Assembly (NCBI GenBank): GCA_945483525.1
Contig: CALYRV010000003.1
Location: 1-48,029 of the forward strand
Source of the DNA: an uncultured Verrucomicrobiota bacterium
Lineage (GTDB): Bacteria; Verrucomicrobiota; Kiritimatiellia; RFP12; UBA1067
DNA length: 48,029 bases
Direction of reading: 5' to 3'
Shown here: positions 1 through 8,659 of the stretch, in pieces
Position numbering within the stretch: the stretch's first letter is position 1
How the letters are laid out: each line of letters opens with the position of its first letter
Position numbers and translations under genes: made by a program
Notes under the pieces: model-generated
The model's input: the letters and a program-made list of their open reading frames with translations, nothing else
Told to the model about the DNA's origin: nothing
Database searches by the model: none

Positions 1-8
1 ATATTGGT

Positions 9-17
9 ATTATATCA
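9..17 (-). promoter_or_regulatory. Candidate extended -10 promoter reading off the left edge
   Basis: On the minus strand this reads TGATATAAT, a full TATAAT hexamer preceded by the TGN extension. The TG comes from the TGA stop codon of the TonB-dependent receptor gene. It would drive a gene lying outside the window to the left. The same nine bases precede the phosphatase gene at 47891-47899. The -35 region lies inside the receptor coding sequence and was not judged. The next gene is not visible, so this rests on the motif alone. Confidence 0.35.
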
Positions 18-2132
18 GAATTTTCCACGGATGCCGATCTCGAAGGTGCGGGGATCGCCAACGAAGCACTCGTACCAGTGACGGGAGGTGTCGATGTAGT
101 TCTCATTGAAGAGATTGCGGATACCGAGCGTGAGATACCAGCCTTCAGGTCCGCCGAACTTCAAGAAAGGGATCGTCACGTTTACATCGAAGACATGACT
201 CGCGTTCCAATGAAACTCCTCATGCTGATAGGTTCCGCGCATACAGCCGTACGCCATAGACTTATAACGATAGCCCAAGCTGACGACAACATCTTCGACC
301 CATTCCCAGCCATGAAGGCGATACGACGTATTAAGCGAAATGACGTTGCGTGGAGTGCGGGCGAATTCACGCGCCTTGCCTGTCTTGGTGTGATCCTCGT
401 AAAAATTATAATTATACATAGCCATGACTGTCCAGTTCTTGGTGATGTCACCCGCCAGCGAAAGCTCCACACCCTCGGACGAATTGTGTCCGTCAAAGTA
501 GTAGGCCGTGTAATCGCTCTCCATCCGCGGCATATTCTTCTGATCGATGTGGTAATATGACGCGGAGAGCCATAGCGCCTCAACCGGACACACCCGGAAT
601 CCGCCTTCATACTGCATAGCCGTCCATGGATCTTCGGGACGCCGTCCATCTACCGTATAGTACCCAAGCGTCGGCGTCACAGTTTCGGAACAGTTTGCGA
701 AAAAGACAAGCCAGTCCAACGGCTTCACCGTAAGTCCGACGCGTGGGGACCAAGCATCAACTGCAGCGGACGGAAAATTCACATACCTGCCGATATGATT
801 TATCGTAACCTTACCTAAACCACTGCTTTCCTCAAAATGGTCGTAGCGGACTCCGGCAAGCAGCGAGACCCACTTCCATCTAACTGAATCCTGAAACGAA
901 ACCCCATAACGTGATGTCGGAATGCCGAACGATCCAGATGAATCACGGTAATAGTAATCCGGCTGTACGAGAAAAGTGTTCCCGAGCCCCCAAGGAAGAT
1001 CTTCCTTCGTGTAAACGGAACGAACATAAAGATTAAAGCTCTTCTGAAACAGCCTACTTTCAGAGAAATTTGTCACCTGATACTTGTTGCCAGATGACCA
1101 AAGTCCTGTCCTAAGGAATTCCGTCAGCTCTGCGCCCGTTCCAGTATAGGGTTCGCGACTCGACTGCTCCATGTGCGAATAAATGAAAGCACCGCCAAAC
1201 TTCAGCAGCCAGTCGTCCGTCACCTGCCAGTCTAGCCAGGGATTGACCATCATCCCCATATACTTCGAACGGTCGTCCTTACGGCAGGACGACTCATGCC
1301 AGCTGAAACCGCCGGCGGGCCTGCCGTTCCACATCGGGATACCAATATACGAAGGGGAATCGGACGAAACGAACAACGTCTTGACTCCGAAGGAGACCTT
1401 ATCGGATGGTTTCCAGACGAACGACGGAGCGACGGTATACTGTTCGCGCGGACGCGCCCCATCTTGCTCGCCGCAGTTCGCGTATGCGGGCGAATAGATG
1501 TCGAACGCCGCGGGGAGCCGGATCGCAAACTTGTCGTCCACGATCACCTCGTTCGCGTCGACCATCGCGCGCTGTCGCCAGGTGTTTCGTCCCATCGAGG
1601 TCTGCTCCGAGAACAGCCGTTCACTATCACGAAGATGCGCGCCCTTCAGGTACATGTTAATCGAACCGCCCGCGCCGTTGTTGTTCTGTTGGGCGCCAGC
1701 GCCGCCGGTGAGGGAAGCCATCGGACCCTTCACCACCTCGACGCGCTCCATCATCGCCGGATCCAAGAAGAGCCCCGCGCCGCGTCCCACTGGAATCACA
1801 CCATCCAACGCCGGTTCGGTACCGCCCATACCGCGCACAGAGAAGAGTCCGGGCTGACGAACCAGTAGCGAAGTGCCGCCGGTCTCAACACCGGGAATCC
1901 AACGAAGGAGATCGTTAAGGTCAGTAGGATTCTTCTCGCGGATGAAATCTTCGGTCAACGTGTCGACGACACACGGAAGGTTTTCCGGCGCCTCGCCGGT
2001 AAAGGTCCCGCCTTCAACCTTTTCGGGGCGATACTTCGAAAGCGCGCTTCCTTCGACCAATACCGTTCCGAGGTCCGCAACGTTATTCGTCGAGACCACC
2101 GCCACGGCGGCAAAAAGCGCGATTATATTCAT
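15..2132 (-). CDS. TonB-dependent outer-membrane receptor
   Basis: 705-residue outer-membrane active transporter, probably for a siderophore or similar iron chelate; the ligand cannot be read from sequence. A short N-terminal signal (MNIIALFAAVAVVS) is followed by a plug domain at roughly residues 40-165, with the family motifs LLRWIPGVET, FSVRGMGG and VEVVKGPMASLTG. A beta-barrel of about 540 residues follows and ends in Phe (GIRGKF), as outer-membrane barrels do. The plug resembles the siderophore class rather than the SusC class, which is normally longer. The ATG lies 9 bp after the rmuC stop, so the two are probably cotranscribed. A TonB gene lies just upstream at 3479, but no ExbB or ExbD is present in the window. 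Confidence 0.93.
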   Translation of the reverse strand: MNIIALFAAVAVVSTNNVADLGTVLVEGSALSKYRPEKVEGGTFTGEAPENLPCVVDTLTEDFIREKNPTDLNDLLRWIPGVETGGTSLLVRQPGLFSVRGMGGTEPALDGVIPVGRGAGLFLDPAMMERVEVVKGPMASLTGGAGAQQNNNGAGGSINMYLKGAHLRDSERLFSEQTSMGRNTWRQRAMVDANEVIVDDKFAIRLPAAFDIYSPAYANCGEQDGARPREQYTVAPSFVWKPSDKVSFGVKTLFVSSDSPSYIGIPMWNGRPAGGFSWHESSCRKDDRSKYMGMMVNPWLDWQVTDDWLLKFGGAFIYSHMEQSSREPYTGTGAELTEFLRTGLWSSGNKYQVTNFSESRLFQKSFNLYVRSVYTKEDLPWGLGNTFLVQPDYYYRDSSGSFGIPTSRYGVSFQDSVRWKWVSLLAGVRYDHFEESSGLGKVTINHIGRYVNFPSAAVDAWSPRVGLTVKPLDWLVFFANCSETVTPTLGYYTVDGRRPEDPWTAMQYEGGFRVCPVEALWLSASYYHIDQKNMPRMESDYTAYYFDGHNSSEGVELSLAGDITKNWTVMAMYNYNFYEDHTKTGKAREFARTPRNVISLNTSYRLHGWEWVEDVVVSLGYRYKSMAYGCMRGTYQHEEFHWNASHVFDVNVTIPFLKFGGPEGWYLTLGIRNLFNENYIDTSRHWYECFVGDPRTFEIGIRGKF

Positions 2133-2141
2133 ACAACCCGG

Positions 2142-3416
2142 TTAAACGCCGCCAATCAGCTCCGGGTTCACCGAGGTCATCGTCTTAGATTTCAACTTAT
2201 CGTGCTTAACGCTAAGGGCAATCATCTTGTTCGCGGACTTCAGAACACTGCTCTTGTTATCTGGCGAGCCGTCGGTCAACCGTTTCAAGACCTTGTCGTA
2301 GGCCGATCGCGCCTTCGTCAAGTTCGTTCCGAGGTCCTCGAATTCCGAAAACAACGAATCAATCCTGTCGACGACATTCCTAGCCTCGTTCGCGATGTCC
2401 TTCAAATTCTCGGCGAAATCAAAGTTACCGAGGCATGTCTTCAACAACTTCAGGAGGTTGAACAAGTTGAGCGGAGAGGTGATATAGACGTTTCTTTCGG
2501 ACGCGTACTGCAGCAGCGTGCAGTCCTTCTCGAGCGCCGTGACCAACGCCCCGTCGCTAGGAATAAACATAATCGTGAACGGTGCGTAGGAATAGCCTTC
2601 CTTGTCAAGCTTCTTCTCGGGATACCGCTTACCGGCGAGGTTGTCGATCTGTTTACGGACGCTTTTGACATGTTCATCCAGCGCCTTGGCGCGCGCTTCC
2701 GGATTTTCGGAAGCGAACCCTTCGACATAATTCTTCCACGACATCTTCGAATCGATTACGATCACCTTCTTCGTCAGGTGGTCAAACAGCTGGCAGTCGG
2801 GAATCTTATCATCGCTGCCGCTCTGCATCACATAGTCCTCGCCCTTGACGAAACCACAACGATCCAGTACCAGCTCAAGGCGGGCTTCGCCGAAGTCTCC
2901 CTGGAACTTGTTGTTGAACTTAAGGTCGTTACGGAATCCTGTCGTCTCGCTCTGGATCTTCGTCGCGGAGTCCATAATCGTCCGCACGTAGCCCTTTAGC
3001 TCCGCACCGAGCGTAGTATTGCCCTGATGAACCTTGTCAGCCCGTTCGTCGTACTCCCTGATGCGCTGCTTCAGCGGATCCAGGATATCGGCAAGGCTCT
3101 TCTTCGAGAACTCGGCGAACTCCGCGCCATTAGACCTGAGCTGTTCACCAGAAGCGGTCTTAAACTTCTCAATAGCACCGGAGACGGTAGCGCTCATCAG
3201 TTCCTTAAGGGACGCCTCGCGCTCTTTGGCACGCTCCTCACCCTCAACGAACTCTTGCTGGCGCAGCGCACGTTCGATTTCCAGTTGTTTCTGCGCCTCC
3301 ATCAGATCAGTCCGAAGAGACTCCATGTCACCCGCCATTTTCCGCCATACGAAGACAAACAGTCCAATGACGCCGAGCGCCACCGCCCCGAGCACATATA
3401 CTACCGCATTATTCAT
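2142..3416 (-). CDS. rmuC: RmuC-family DNA recombination protein
   Basis: RmuC-family protein of about 424 residues. It has one N-terminal membrane anchor (VVYVLGAVALGVIGLFVFVW), a long charged coiled coil at about residues 25-160, and the conserved RmuC nuclease-like core at about 170-360 (FQGDFGEARLELVLD, VIVIDSKMSWKNY, YAPFTIMFIPSDGA). Members are linked to limiting inversions and DNA rearrangement; their biochemistry is poorly defined. An ATG six codons upstream (3434) is open, but the extended -10 TGGTATAAT at 3423-3431 lies inside that extension. The start at 3416, six bases after the -10, is therefore preferred. The TonB-dependent receptor follows after 9 bp; no functional link is apparent. 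Confidence 0.92.
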   Translation of the reverse strand: MNNAVVYVLGAVALGVIGLFVFVWRKMAGDMESLRTDLMEAQKQLEIERALRQQEFVEGEERAKEREASLKELMSATVSGAIEKFKTASGEQLRSNGAEFAEFSKKSLADILDPLKQRIREYDERADKVHQGNTTLGAELKGYVRTIMDSATKIQSETTGFRNDLKFNNKFQGDFGEARLELVLDRCGFVKGEDYVMQSGSDDKIPDCQLFDHLTKKVIVIDSKMSWKNYVEGFASENPEARAKALDEHVKSVRKQIDNLAGKRYPEKKLDKEGYSYAPFTIMFIPSDGALVTALEKDCTLLQYASERNVYITSPLNLFNLLKLLKTCLGNFDFAENLKDIANEARNVVDRIDSLFSEFEDLGTNLTKARSAYDKVLKRLTDGSPDNKSSVLKSANKMIALSVKHDKLKSKTMTSVNPELIGGV

Positions 3417-3422
3417 GCCCTC

Positions 3423-3431
3423 ATTATACCA
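3423..3431 (-). promoter_or_regulatory. Extended -10 promoter of rmuC
   Basis: Minus strand reads TGGTATAAT, with the hexamer ending 6 nt before the ATG at 3416. No convincing -35 is seen 16-19 bp upstream, which fits an extended -10 promoter. The geometry predicts a transcript starting at or next to the ATG, although GAGGG between the -10 and the ATG could alternatively act as a ribosome site if transcription starts further upstream. Confidence 0.55.
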
Positions 3432-3478
3432 CAAAACAATGCGCGGCGGTCCATATCACAAGACCAGTTCGTCAGGGC

Positions 3479-4117
3479 TCACTTAAGCTTAAAGGCCAGG
3501 GTAATGCGGGCAATGGAGGCGACGGTCTCGCCACCGGATCTTGCTGGCGTGAACTTCGCGAAACGGACCGCGCGGAGCGCGGCTTCGTCAAGCTCCACGA
3601 ATCCGCTCGAAGACACTACCGTCGCCTCATCGACCTCGCCTTGCGGATTCACCATCATCTCAACAACAACATCGCCCTGCTCGCCTCGCTGGCGCGAGCC
3701 CTTCGGATAGTCCGGTCTAATCGCACGCTTCGGACGCGGAGGCGCATCGACGCGGGCCTGGACGGGTGCTGGAGTGACAGGTGCAGGGTGCGGGGCGCGG
3801 AATGCCGGGAGGGTCGGCTTTTCAACGGGTTTGGGGATGTCGACCGCGTCGGGAATCGGCGGCAACGGCTCGGGCGTTTCCACGACCTTCGGCTCCGGCG
3901 GCCTTTCCGGTTCCGGCCGCGGCAGAAACGGATTCGACGACTGCGGCAAAACTGCCGCGGTTTCATCTTCTTCCTCCGCGAAGGAAAGCTCGACACTGGA
4001 AAGGTCGAGAGTCGCGAGGACGTCCGGCGAGGGAACGTATTCCATATACGCCCAAATGCCGAGTCCAACCAACAGGTGGACCGCCAGCGAAATCAAGATT
4101 GCAATCGGGAATCTCAA
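3479..4117 (-). CDS. TonB-like energy-transducing protein
   Basis: TonB-family protein that would span the periplasm and pass proton-motive energy to outer-membrane receptors. A single N-terminal transmembrane anchor (IAILISLAVHLLVGLGIWAY) precedes a Pro/Glu/Val-rich linker at about residues 45-135 and a TonB C-terminal domain (RPDYPKGSRQRGEQGDVVV, VVSSSGFVELDEAALRAV, AKFTPA). No ATG fits. The TTG at 4117 has GGGAG 8 nt upstream; the reading frame also allows a TTG at 4132 with weaker support. The start region lies in a 7-bp repeat array (4112-4154), and a second array (3765-3800) encodes part of the linker. It is the last gene of the long envelope operon. ExbB/ExbD are not adjacent. Confidence 0.88.
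   Translation of the reverse strand: MRFPIAILISLAVHLLVGLGIWAYMEYVPSPDVLATLDLSSVELSFAEEEDETAAVLPQSSNPFLPRPEPERPPEPKVVETPEPLPPIPDAVDIPKPVEKPTLPAFRAPHPAPVTPAPVQARVDAPPRPKRAIRPDYPKGSRQRGEQGDVVVEMMVNPQGEVDEATVVSSSGFVELDEAALRAVRFAKFTPARSGGETVASIARITLAFKLK
3765..3800. repeat. Heptanucleotide array in the TonB linker
   Basis: Plus-strand units are GGTGCTG, GAGTGACA, GGTGCAG, GGTGCGG, GGCGCGG: four 7-mers and one 8-mer, 36 bases in total, equal to 12 codons. It encodes a Pro/Ala/Val stretch of the TonB linker. The core GGTGCAGGGTGCGG also occurs, on the opposite strand, in the array inside the helicase gene (28864-28913). Confidence 0.6.
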
Positions 4118-4154
4118 CTTCTCAACTCCCAACTCTCAACCGCCCAACTGTCAG
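4112..4154. repeat. Heptanucleotide array at the toroid/TonB gene junction
   Basis: Plus-strand units are CTCAACT, TCTCAACT, CCCAACT, CTCAACC, GCCCAACT and a decayed GTCAGC, a 7-8 bp periodic array. On the coding strand the units read as GTTGAGA/GTTGGGA variants. The array spans the gap between the toroid gene stop (4159) and the TonB start and supplies both candidate TTG starts and the GGGAG ribosome site. Confidence 0.6.
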
Positions 4155-4158
4155 CGGT

Positions 4159-5199
4159 TCATTCGTCGACGGTTTCGTCACGCTGATACACGGGGAGCTG
4201 GCGATAGGGGACGGAGAATGCCAGTATGGTCATCGCCGTGCAGTACACCTGTGAACGCTCGTTGTGATGAGGCGGCCAGGAGCCATCCTCCCGCTGTCGC
4301 GGCAAGTAGGTAGAATACATCCAATCCTCGTAATCCTTCCAGTACTGACCACCGAGCTGGAAGAGCCCCTGCGCGGCGTAATACACGCCGTAATACATGA
4401 AGCCCTGTTCCGGCATCTTCTCCTTGTAGACGCCCACCAGATACTTGGCGGCATCGAGCGAATCCGGATCCTCATGGCTGCCGCAGAGCTCAAGACAGAG
4501 AATGCCAGCGCCGGAAAGCGTGACGCCGTTGCTGCCGTTGCTGCCCTGATAGCAGAAATTGCCGTCCTTCTTGTTGTGATGCGCGTGCATGTACTTGACG
4601 GCGCGCTTGATGACGATATCGGGAATCTGGGCGCCATTAAGACGAGCAGACCGGAGCGCCATCAGGTTCCAGCCTGAGCATGAGAGGTCGGAGTCGGACG
4701 AATTAGGCTCATAACGCCAGCCGCCAACATTATAGCCGTTCTTCTTTACGCGCTGAGCATCAATGATCACCTTAAGCGCCTTGGGAAGCCACTCATCAAT
4801 CTGCGCCTGGCGCTCCTTCGAGACCATGCCAGAGACCTCAGTAAGAAACAACGTCGAGATCGCGTGGGAATACATCTTGCCTCCACCCTGCTTACCGAAA
4901 TATCCGGTCTCGTCGTGATGCGAGAGAATGAAGTCCAGCGAACGTTCAATAAGCTGCCCGTACTTCTTGTCTCCCGGAACGTGTCCCTTGGCGAGACAAG
5001 CCATGCCCGCAAGTGCCGGCATCGCACAGGGGCACTCTCCCGGGAAACTTCCGTCCGGCTTCTGGACGTTGAGGAGATAGGTGAGCCCACGCTCAATCGC
5101 CATATCAACTTCATCTTCCTTTGGCGCGGCCCGAAGCGTAAAGAGTAAAGAATGAAGAACGGCTAGTGAAAGCACCAATGTCAGACGCTTATTCATCAT
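4159..5199 (-). CDS. Exported prenyltransferase/squalene-cyclase-type toroid protein
   Basis: 346-residue protein with an N-terminal signal peptide (LTLVLSLAVLHSLLF) followed by alpha/alpha-toroid repeats of the terpene cyclase/prenyltransferase type. Repeat-like segments include QKPDGSFPGE, YSHAISTLFLTEVSGM, GGWRYEPNSSDSDLSCSGW and DGSWPPHH. A true squalene-hopene cyclase is about twice this length. Here DSDLS sits where cyclases carry their catalytic Asp motif, so cyclase activity should not be assumed; a periplasmic binding or structural role is equally possible. Proteins of this type often accompany MoxR/BatA clusters in Planctomycetes, which matches the context. The start overlaps the DUF4175-like stop by 4 bp (ATGA), with GGAGG 6 nt upstream. 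Part of the signal peptide is encoded by a heptamer array (5134-5161). Confidence 0.85.
   Translation of the reverse strand: MMNKRLTLVLSLAVLHSLLFTLRAAPKEDEVDMAIERGLTYLLNVQKPDGSFPGECPCAMPALAGMACLAKGHVPGDKKYGQLIERSLDFILSHHDETGYFGKQGGGKMYSHAISTLFLTEVSGMVSKERQAQIDEWLPKALKVIIDAQRVKKNGYNVGGWRYEPNSSDSDLSCSGWNLMALRSARLNGAQIPDIVIKRAVKYMHAHHNKKDGNFCYQGSNGSNGVTLSGAGILCLELCGSHEDPDSLDAAKYLVGVYKEKMPEQGFMYYGVYYAAQGLFQLGGQYWKDYEDWMYSTYLPRQREDGSWPPHHNERSQVYCTAMTILAFSVPYRQLPVYQRDETVDE
5134..5161. repeat. Heptanucleotide array encoding part of a signal peptide
   Basis: Plus-strand units are GCGTAAA, GAGTAAA, GAATGAA, GAACGGC: four 7-mers following a GA(R)TRAA pattern. On the coding strand it encodes about residues 13-22 of the toroid protein (VLHSLLFTLR), which is the hydrophobic core of the signal peptide. 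The reading frame is intact through the array. Confidence 0.5.
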
Positions 5200-8100
5200 T
5201 TTTTGCCTCCTTGATTGAGAGCCTTGAAATAGTCACGGACCAATCCGCGGTATTCGCTCGGAACATCATCCATAGGATCAGCTTCGGCACCGGAAGAGGA
5301 AGAAGATTTCATGCGGAACCAGTCCACGCCGTCATCCTCACCGAGAGCCTCGCGAACATTACTGGTCTGACTCTGAGACTGCTGATGCTGCTGGTTCTCC
5401 TGCTGGCTCTGACTGCTCTGCTGTTGCTCCTGTTGCTGCTGTTGCTGGTCCTGCTGCTGTTGCTGATTCTGCTGATTCTGCTGCATTTGCTGCATCTGCT
5501 GCTGCATCGGGTTTTGCGGCTGCTGCATCTGCTGTTGCTGGAATTGCTCTTGGGGCATATTCTGCTGCTGCATCATCTGCTGCATCTGCTGCTTCATCAT
5601 CTCGGCCGCGGACTCGAACTTCTGCTGCATCTGCTGCATCTCCGGCGACTGCGGCTGCTGCGACTGCGACTGCTGTTGTTGCTGCTGCATCTCCTGCGCG
5701 GCCTGCTTTGCGATTTCGCCGAGTTTCGCCTTGAGCTCTTCCGGCGAGAGCTTACCGAACTCCTGCTTCATCTGCTCCATCGCCTGCTTCATGGACTCCT
5801 TCATCGCGTCGGCCATCGCTTTCGCCTGCTCGGGAGTCATGTTCGCCAGACTCTCCTTCATCGCCTCGAGCATCGCTTTCCTCTGTTCGGGAGACATCTT
5901 CTCCTGACCCGCCATCTGTTCTGCCGCCTGCTGAGCCATCTGCTCCATCTGCTCCTGCGACATCTGCTGATTGCCGAGCTCGGCCTTCGCCGCCTCCATC
6001 GCCGCCTGCATGGCCTCGTTGATCTTGTTCATCAGCTCCTGCATCTCCTTCGCCTCGTTGGCGAAGCGCTCGTTGGCCTGCTTCATGCGGTTCTGGGCTT
6101 CGGTCAGCTGCTCCTTGGCCTGGCTGAGCGCCTCCGAAACTTCATCCATGTTGGCCTTGGCTTCCTCGTTCTTCTGTTCTCCGAGGTTCTTCGCCGCATC
6201 CTTGGCGCTGTCGGTCGCATCCTCCTGACTCCACTTGGTGCTTTCAAGCGGTTCCGCCGTCCTACTTTCGTCCAGTTCCGGGATCCCGGTCTGCTTCTCG
6301 ACGTCCTGGAGCAGCTTGTCGGTCTCACGCACCAGGTTCTCGAGTTCGCGGGCGAGCTGGTTTTCGGAGTTCTTCTGTTCGTCGCCGGACATCTTCTCCT
6401 TGATATCCTTCTGCTTCTGTGCGAGTTCGTCCATCCGCTTGGCGATCTTCTCCGCCTTCTCGATCTCCTTGTCAAGCGAACGCTGCATGTCGTCCTGCAG
6501 CTCCCTCTGCATCTCGTCCATCAGCTGCTTCTCGGCGTCGCCAAGCTCCTGCGGACTCATCTCGCCCTTCTCAGCAGCTTCAGCCAACGCCTCCTGCTGC
6601 TCCTTGAGGTCTTCCAGCTTCTGCATGTCCTCAGCGGTCTTGGTGAGAATCTGGTATTTCTTGAGCGCCTCGTCATACGCCTTCATGAGTTCCTTGAAAT
6701 GATCGTAGCACTTGCACGCAGGGCCATACCGAGAGGAGATGTCGACGAGGTAGATATCCTCCACCTCCTGGCGGACGGGGACGAGATGCCGGTCCATCAC
6801 CGGGCGGAGGATCTCCGCGCCCGTGGACAGTCTGGTGTCGAGCAGGTTCTGGATGAAATCAGCGAAAAGGCCTTCCGCGTTGCTGATATGGGTCTTGCAG
6901 AGATCGTGGTTCTTCTTAGCGTCGTTCAGATTCCAGGGATTGTTCGTATGACGGTATCCGTTCCTGGCGTTCTCCATGTGCCGCATCGCGGTCTCGAGCG
7001 TCCTGCGGATGTCCTCCGACTCCTTCTTGGTCTCCTCGATCTGCTTCTGCAGCTCCTGCCGGCCGAGCGATTTGCCGCCGTCGCTGCCGTTCTGCCCCTT
7101 GGTCTGAAGTTCGACGAGGACGGACGAGGAGCGCGTGACGCCTGGTCCACCGAGTTCCTCGGGAAGGTTGTCTTCTACCCGCACGCGCACCTGGAATGCG
7201 GCAGACTTGCCGAGGCGCGAACCGAGCGCGAGGATCGACACCATCTCGGAGCCGACGACGTATCCGTCCTGTCCCTGCGACAGCTCGAACTCGCGCAGAT
7301 CCTTGTAGTCGGCAGTGCCGACCGCGATCTCAAGCACCGCCTTTGCGACCTTGAAGTCGTCCTTGGCCTTGAACTCCACCGGCAGGACTCCCGAACGCGG
7401 TAGCTTGATCTCGGCCGTTTCCGGCACAGTAAGCTCGACCGAGGGTGGAGTGTCCTTCGCAACCGTGACCGCGGAGGAGACGACCTGATTTGAGAAGCCG
7501 TTGGAATCCTGCGCCATCGCAGACCACATGCCGTCCATATCCTTGCCGACATCGAAGGCGAAGGCAAGCCCGTTCTCATCGACGGGCTCCGCCTCGAGGA
7601 TGCGCTCGCCAGGGATCTTAATGTAACCAGTGATGTCCTCGCGCGGTTTCCTAAACGAAATCACTACCCTCGATCCAGGAACGGCGACGACCTCGGCGGA
7701 GTTGGTGTATTCGGTCGGGTTGCGCTCCGTATACGCAGGATGCTCGATGCGGATCTTCCGGTCGACGAACGTCGGGGTCGGGACCACCTTCACGCTGTAC
7801 GCCTTGGTGAGGGCGCTGCCACAGTTGACGCGATAAGTGAAACTCTCGTGAACCGAAGGATAGTCGAACTCGTAGAAGATTGGACCCTTCGCCTCCTCTT
7901 CGGTCATGCGGACCATGCGCTCGACCGCCTCGCTCCTGCCGTTCACCGAAGTGCGGACGAACGCCTTGGACGGGAAGCCGCCGTTGACCGCAAGCGACAC
8001 CTTGAAGGAGCTGCCGGCGAGCAGCACCTGGTCGCCGGGAGCAACCTTCAGGGACGAGGCGTAGATGTTGTCGACCTCGGCGGCTGGCATCAGCGCACGC

Positions 8101-8648
8101 GCGACGAGTCGCGCGGTAGCAGTCGGAAACGCCGCGAAGAGCCCGAGCAGGACCAACACCGCGGCGGCGGCGACGATGAACCGGGGCTTGATCGTACGCG
8201 AGGTGAACTCCTTCTTCGGCGAGACCTTGGTAGCGTCCGTAATCGCGCGCTTGGTGATCTCATTGACAAGTTCCTTGGACCACACCTCGCCCCCCCGCCC
8301 CTCTTCCGCAAGCTCCACGACCGTCGACAGACGCTCCTCCAGCTCAGGATGATTACGCTCTATCAAGAGTGCGACATCAGAAAGCGAGATCTTGCGACGT
8401 AGCGGCTTAATAAGCGCGAACCAGGCTACTGAACCAGTACCTGAGACAACACCGCACCAGAGCATCCAACGGACCCAGTTTGAGTAGATCGTGACCATCG
8501 CATCAATCGCCATGATCGCGAGAACAGATGCGATAAAAACGGCGAGTGTAGCACAGATGCCGCGAAACAAGATAATGTGTCGAATGCGCGAAAGACTCGC
8601 TTTCAGAATCTTCGCTACCGCCGGAGGTATCTTCTTGGTATCATACAT
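5196..8648 (-). CDS. DUF4175-like membrane protein with coiled coil and Gln-rich tail
   Basis: 1150-residue envelope protein resembling the DUF4175 proteins that accompany MoxR/BatA clusters. Two N-terminal membrane helices (about residues 26-50 and 61-80) and a third (about 155-175) precede a long extracytoplasmic part with beta-rich, Ig-like segments to about 490. A charged Glu/Lys/Met/Gln coiled coil runs from about 500 to 980. The tail (about 985-1110) is dominated by Gln and Met, with runs of up to six Gln, then a short conserved-looking end (DDVPSEYRGLVRDYFKALN). The tail is encoded by CAG/CAA repeats (5371-5720). The function is unknown; a scaffold working with the neighbouring VWA proteins is an inference. 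It follows the VWA gene by 11 bp. Confidence 0.85.
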   Translation of the reverse strand: MYDTKKIPPAVAKILKASLSRIRHIILFRGICATLAVFIASVLAIMAIDAMVTIYSNWVRWMLWCGVVSGTGSVAWFALIKPLRRKISLSDVALLIERNHPELEERLSTVVELAEEGRGGEVWSKELVNEITKRAITDATKVSPKKEFTSRTIKPRFIVAAAAVLVLLGLFAAFPTATARLVARALMPAAEVDNIYASSLKVAPGDQVLLAGSSFKVSLAVNGGFPSKAFVRTSVNGRSEAVERMVRMTEEEAKGPIFYEFDYPSVHESFTYRVNCGSALTKAYSVKVVPTPTFVDRKIRIEHPAYTERNPTEYTNSAEVVAVPGSRVVISFRKPREDITGYIKIPGERILEAEPVDENGLAFAFDVGKDMDGMWSAMAQDSNGFSNQVVSSAVTVAKDTPPSVELTVPETAEIKLPRSGVLPVEFKAKDDFKVAKAVLEIAVGTADYKDLREFELSQGQDGYVVGSEMVSILALGSRLGKSAAFQVRVRVEDNLPEELGGPGVTRSSSVLVELQTKGQNGSDGGKSLGRQELQKQIEETKKESEDIRRTLETAMRHMENARNGYRHTNNPWNLNDAKKNHDLCKTHISNAEGLFADFIQNLLDTRLSTGAEILRPVMDRHLVPVRQEVEDIYLVDISSRYGPACKCYDHFKELMKAYDEALKKYQILTKTAEDMQKLEDLKEQQEALAEAAEKGEMSPQELGDAEKQLMDEMQRELQDDMQRSLDKEIEKAEKIAKRMDELAQKQKDIKEKMSGDEQKNSENQLARELENLVRETDKLLQDVEKQTGIPELDESRTAEPLESTKWSQEDATDSAKDAAKNLGEQKNEEAKANMDEVSEALSQAKEQLTEAQNRMKQANERFANEAKEMQELMNKINEAMQAAMEAAKAELGNQQMSQEQMEQMAQQAAEQMAGQEKMSPEQRKAMLEAMKESLANMTPEQAKAMADAMKESMKQAMEQMKQEFGKLSPEELKAKLGEIAKQAAQEMQQQQQQSQSQQPQSPEMQQMQQKFESAAEMMKQQMQQMMQQQNMPQEQFQQQQMQQPQNPMQQQMQQMQQNQQNQQQQQDQQQQQQEQQQSSQSQQENQQHQQSQSQTSNVREALGEDDGVDWFRMKSSSSSGAEADPMDDVPSEYRGLVRDYFKALNQGGKK
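5371..5720 (-). repeat. CAG/CAA-rich low-complexity coding tract
   Basis: Triplet-rich tract in the 3' part of the DUF4175-like gene, visible on the plus strand as CTG and TTG triplets with frequent CAT. It encodes the Gln/Met-rich tail. CAG and CAA are mixed, so the homopolymer is encoded by an interrupted repeat rather than a pure one. The complementary strand gives a spurious open frame rich in Leu. Confidence 0.8.
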
Positions 8649-8659
8649 GGCTTTTCGAA

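Noticed and set aside
5166..7403. Long plus-strand open frame rich in Leu
   Set aside because: It is the antisense of the CAG/CAA and coiled-coil part of the DUF4175-like gene; the Leu runs are the complement of Gln codons, and it has no domain.
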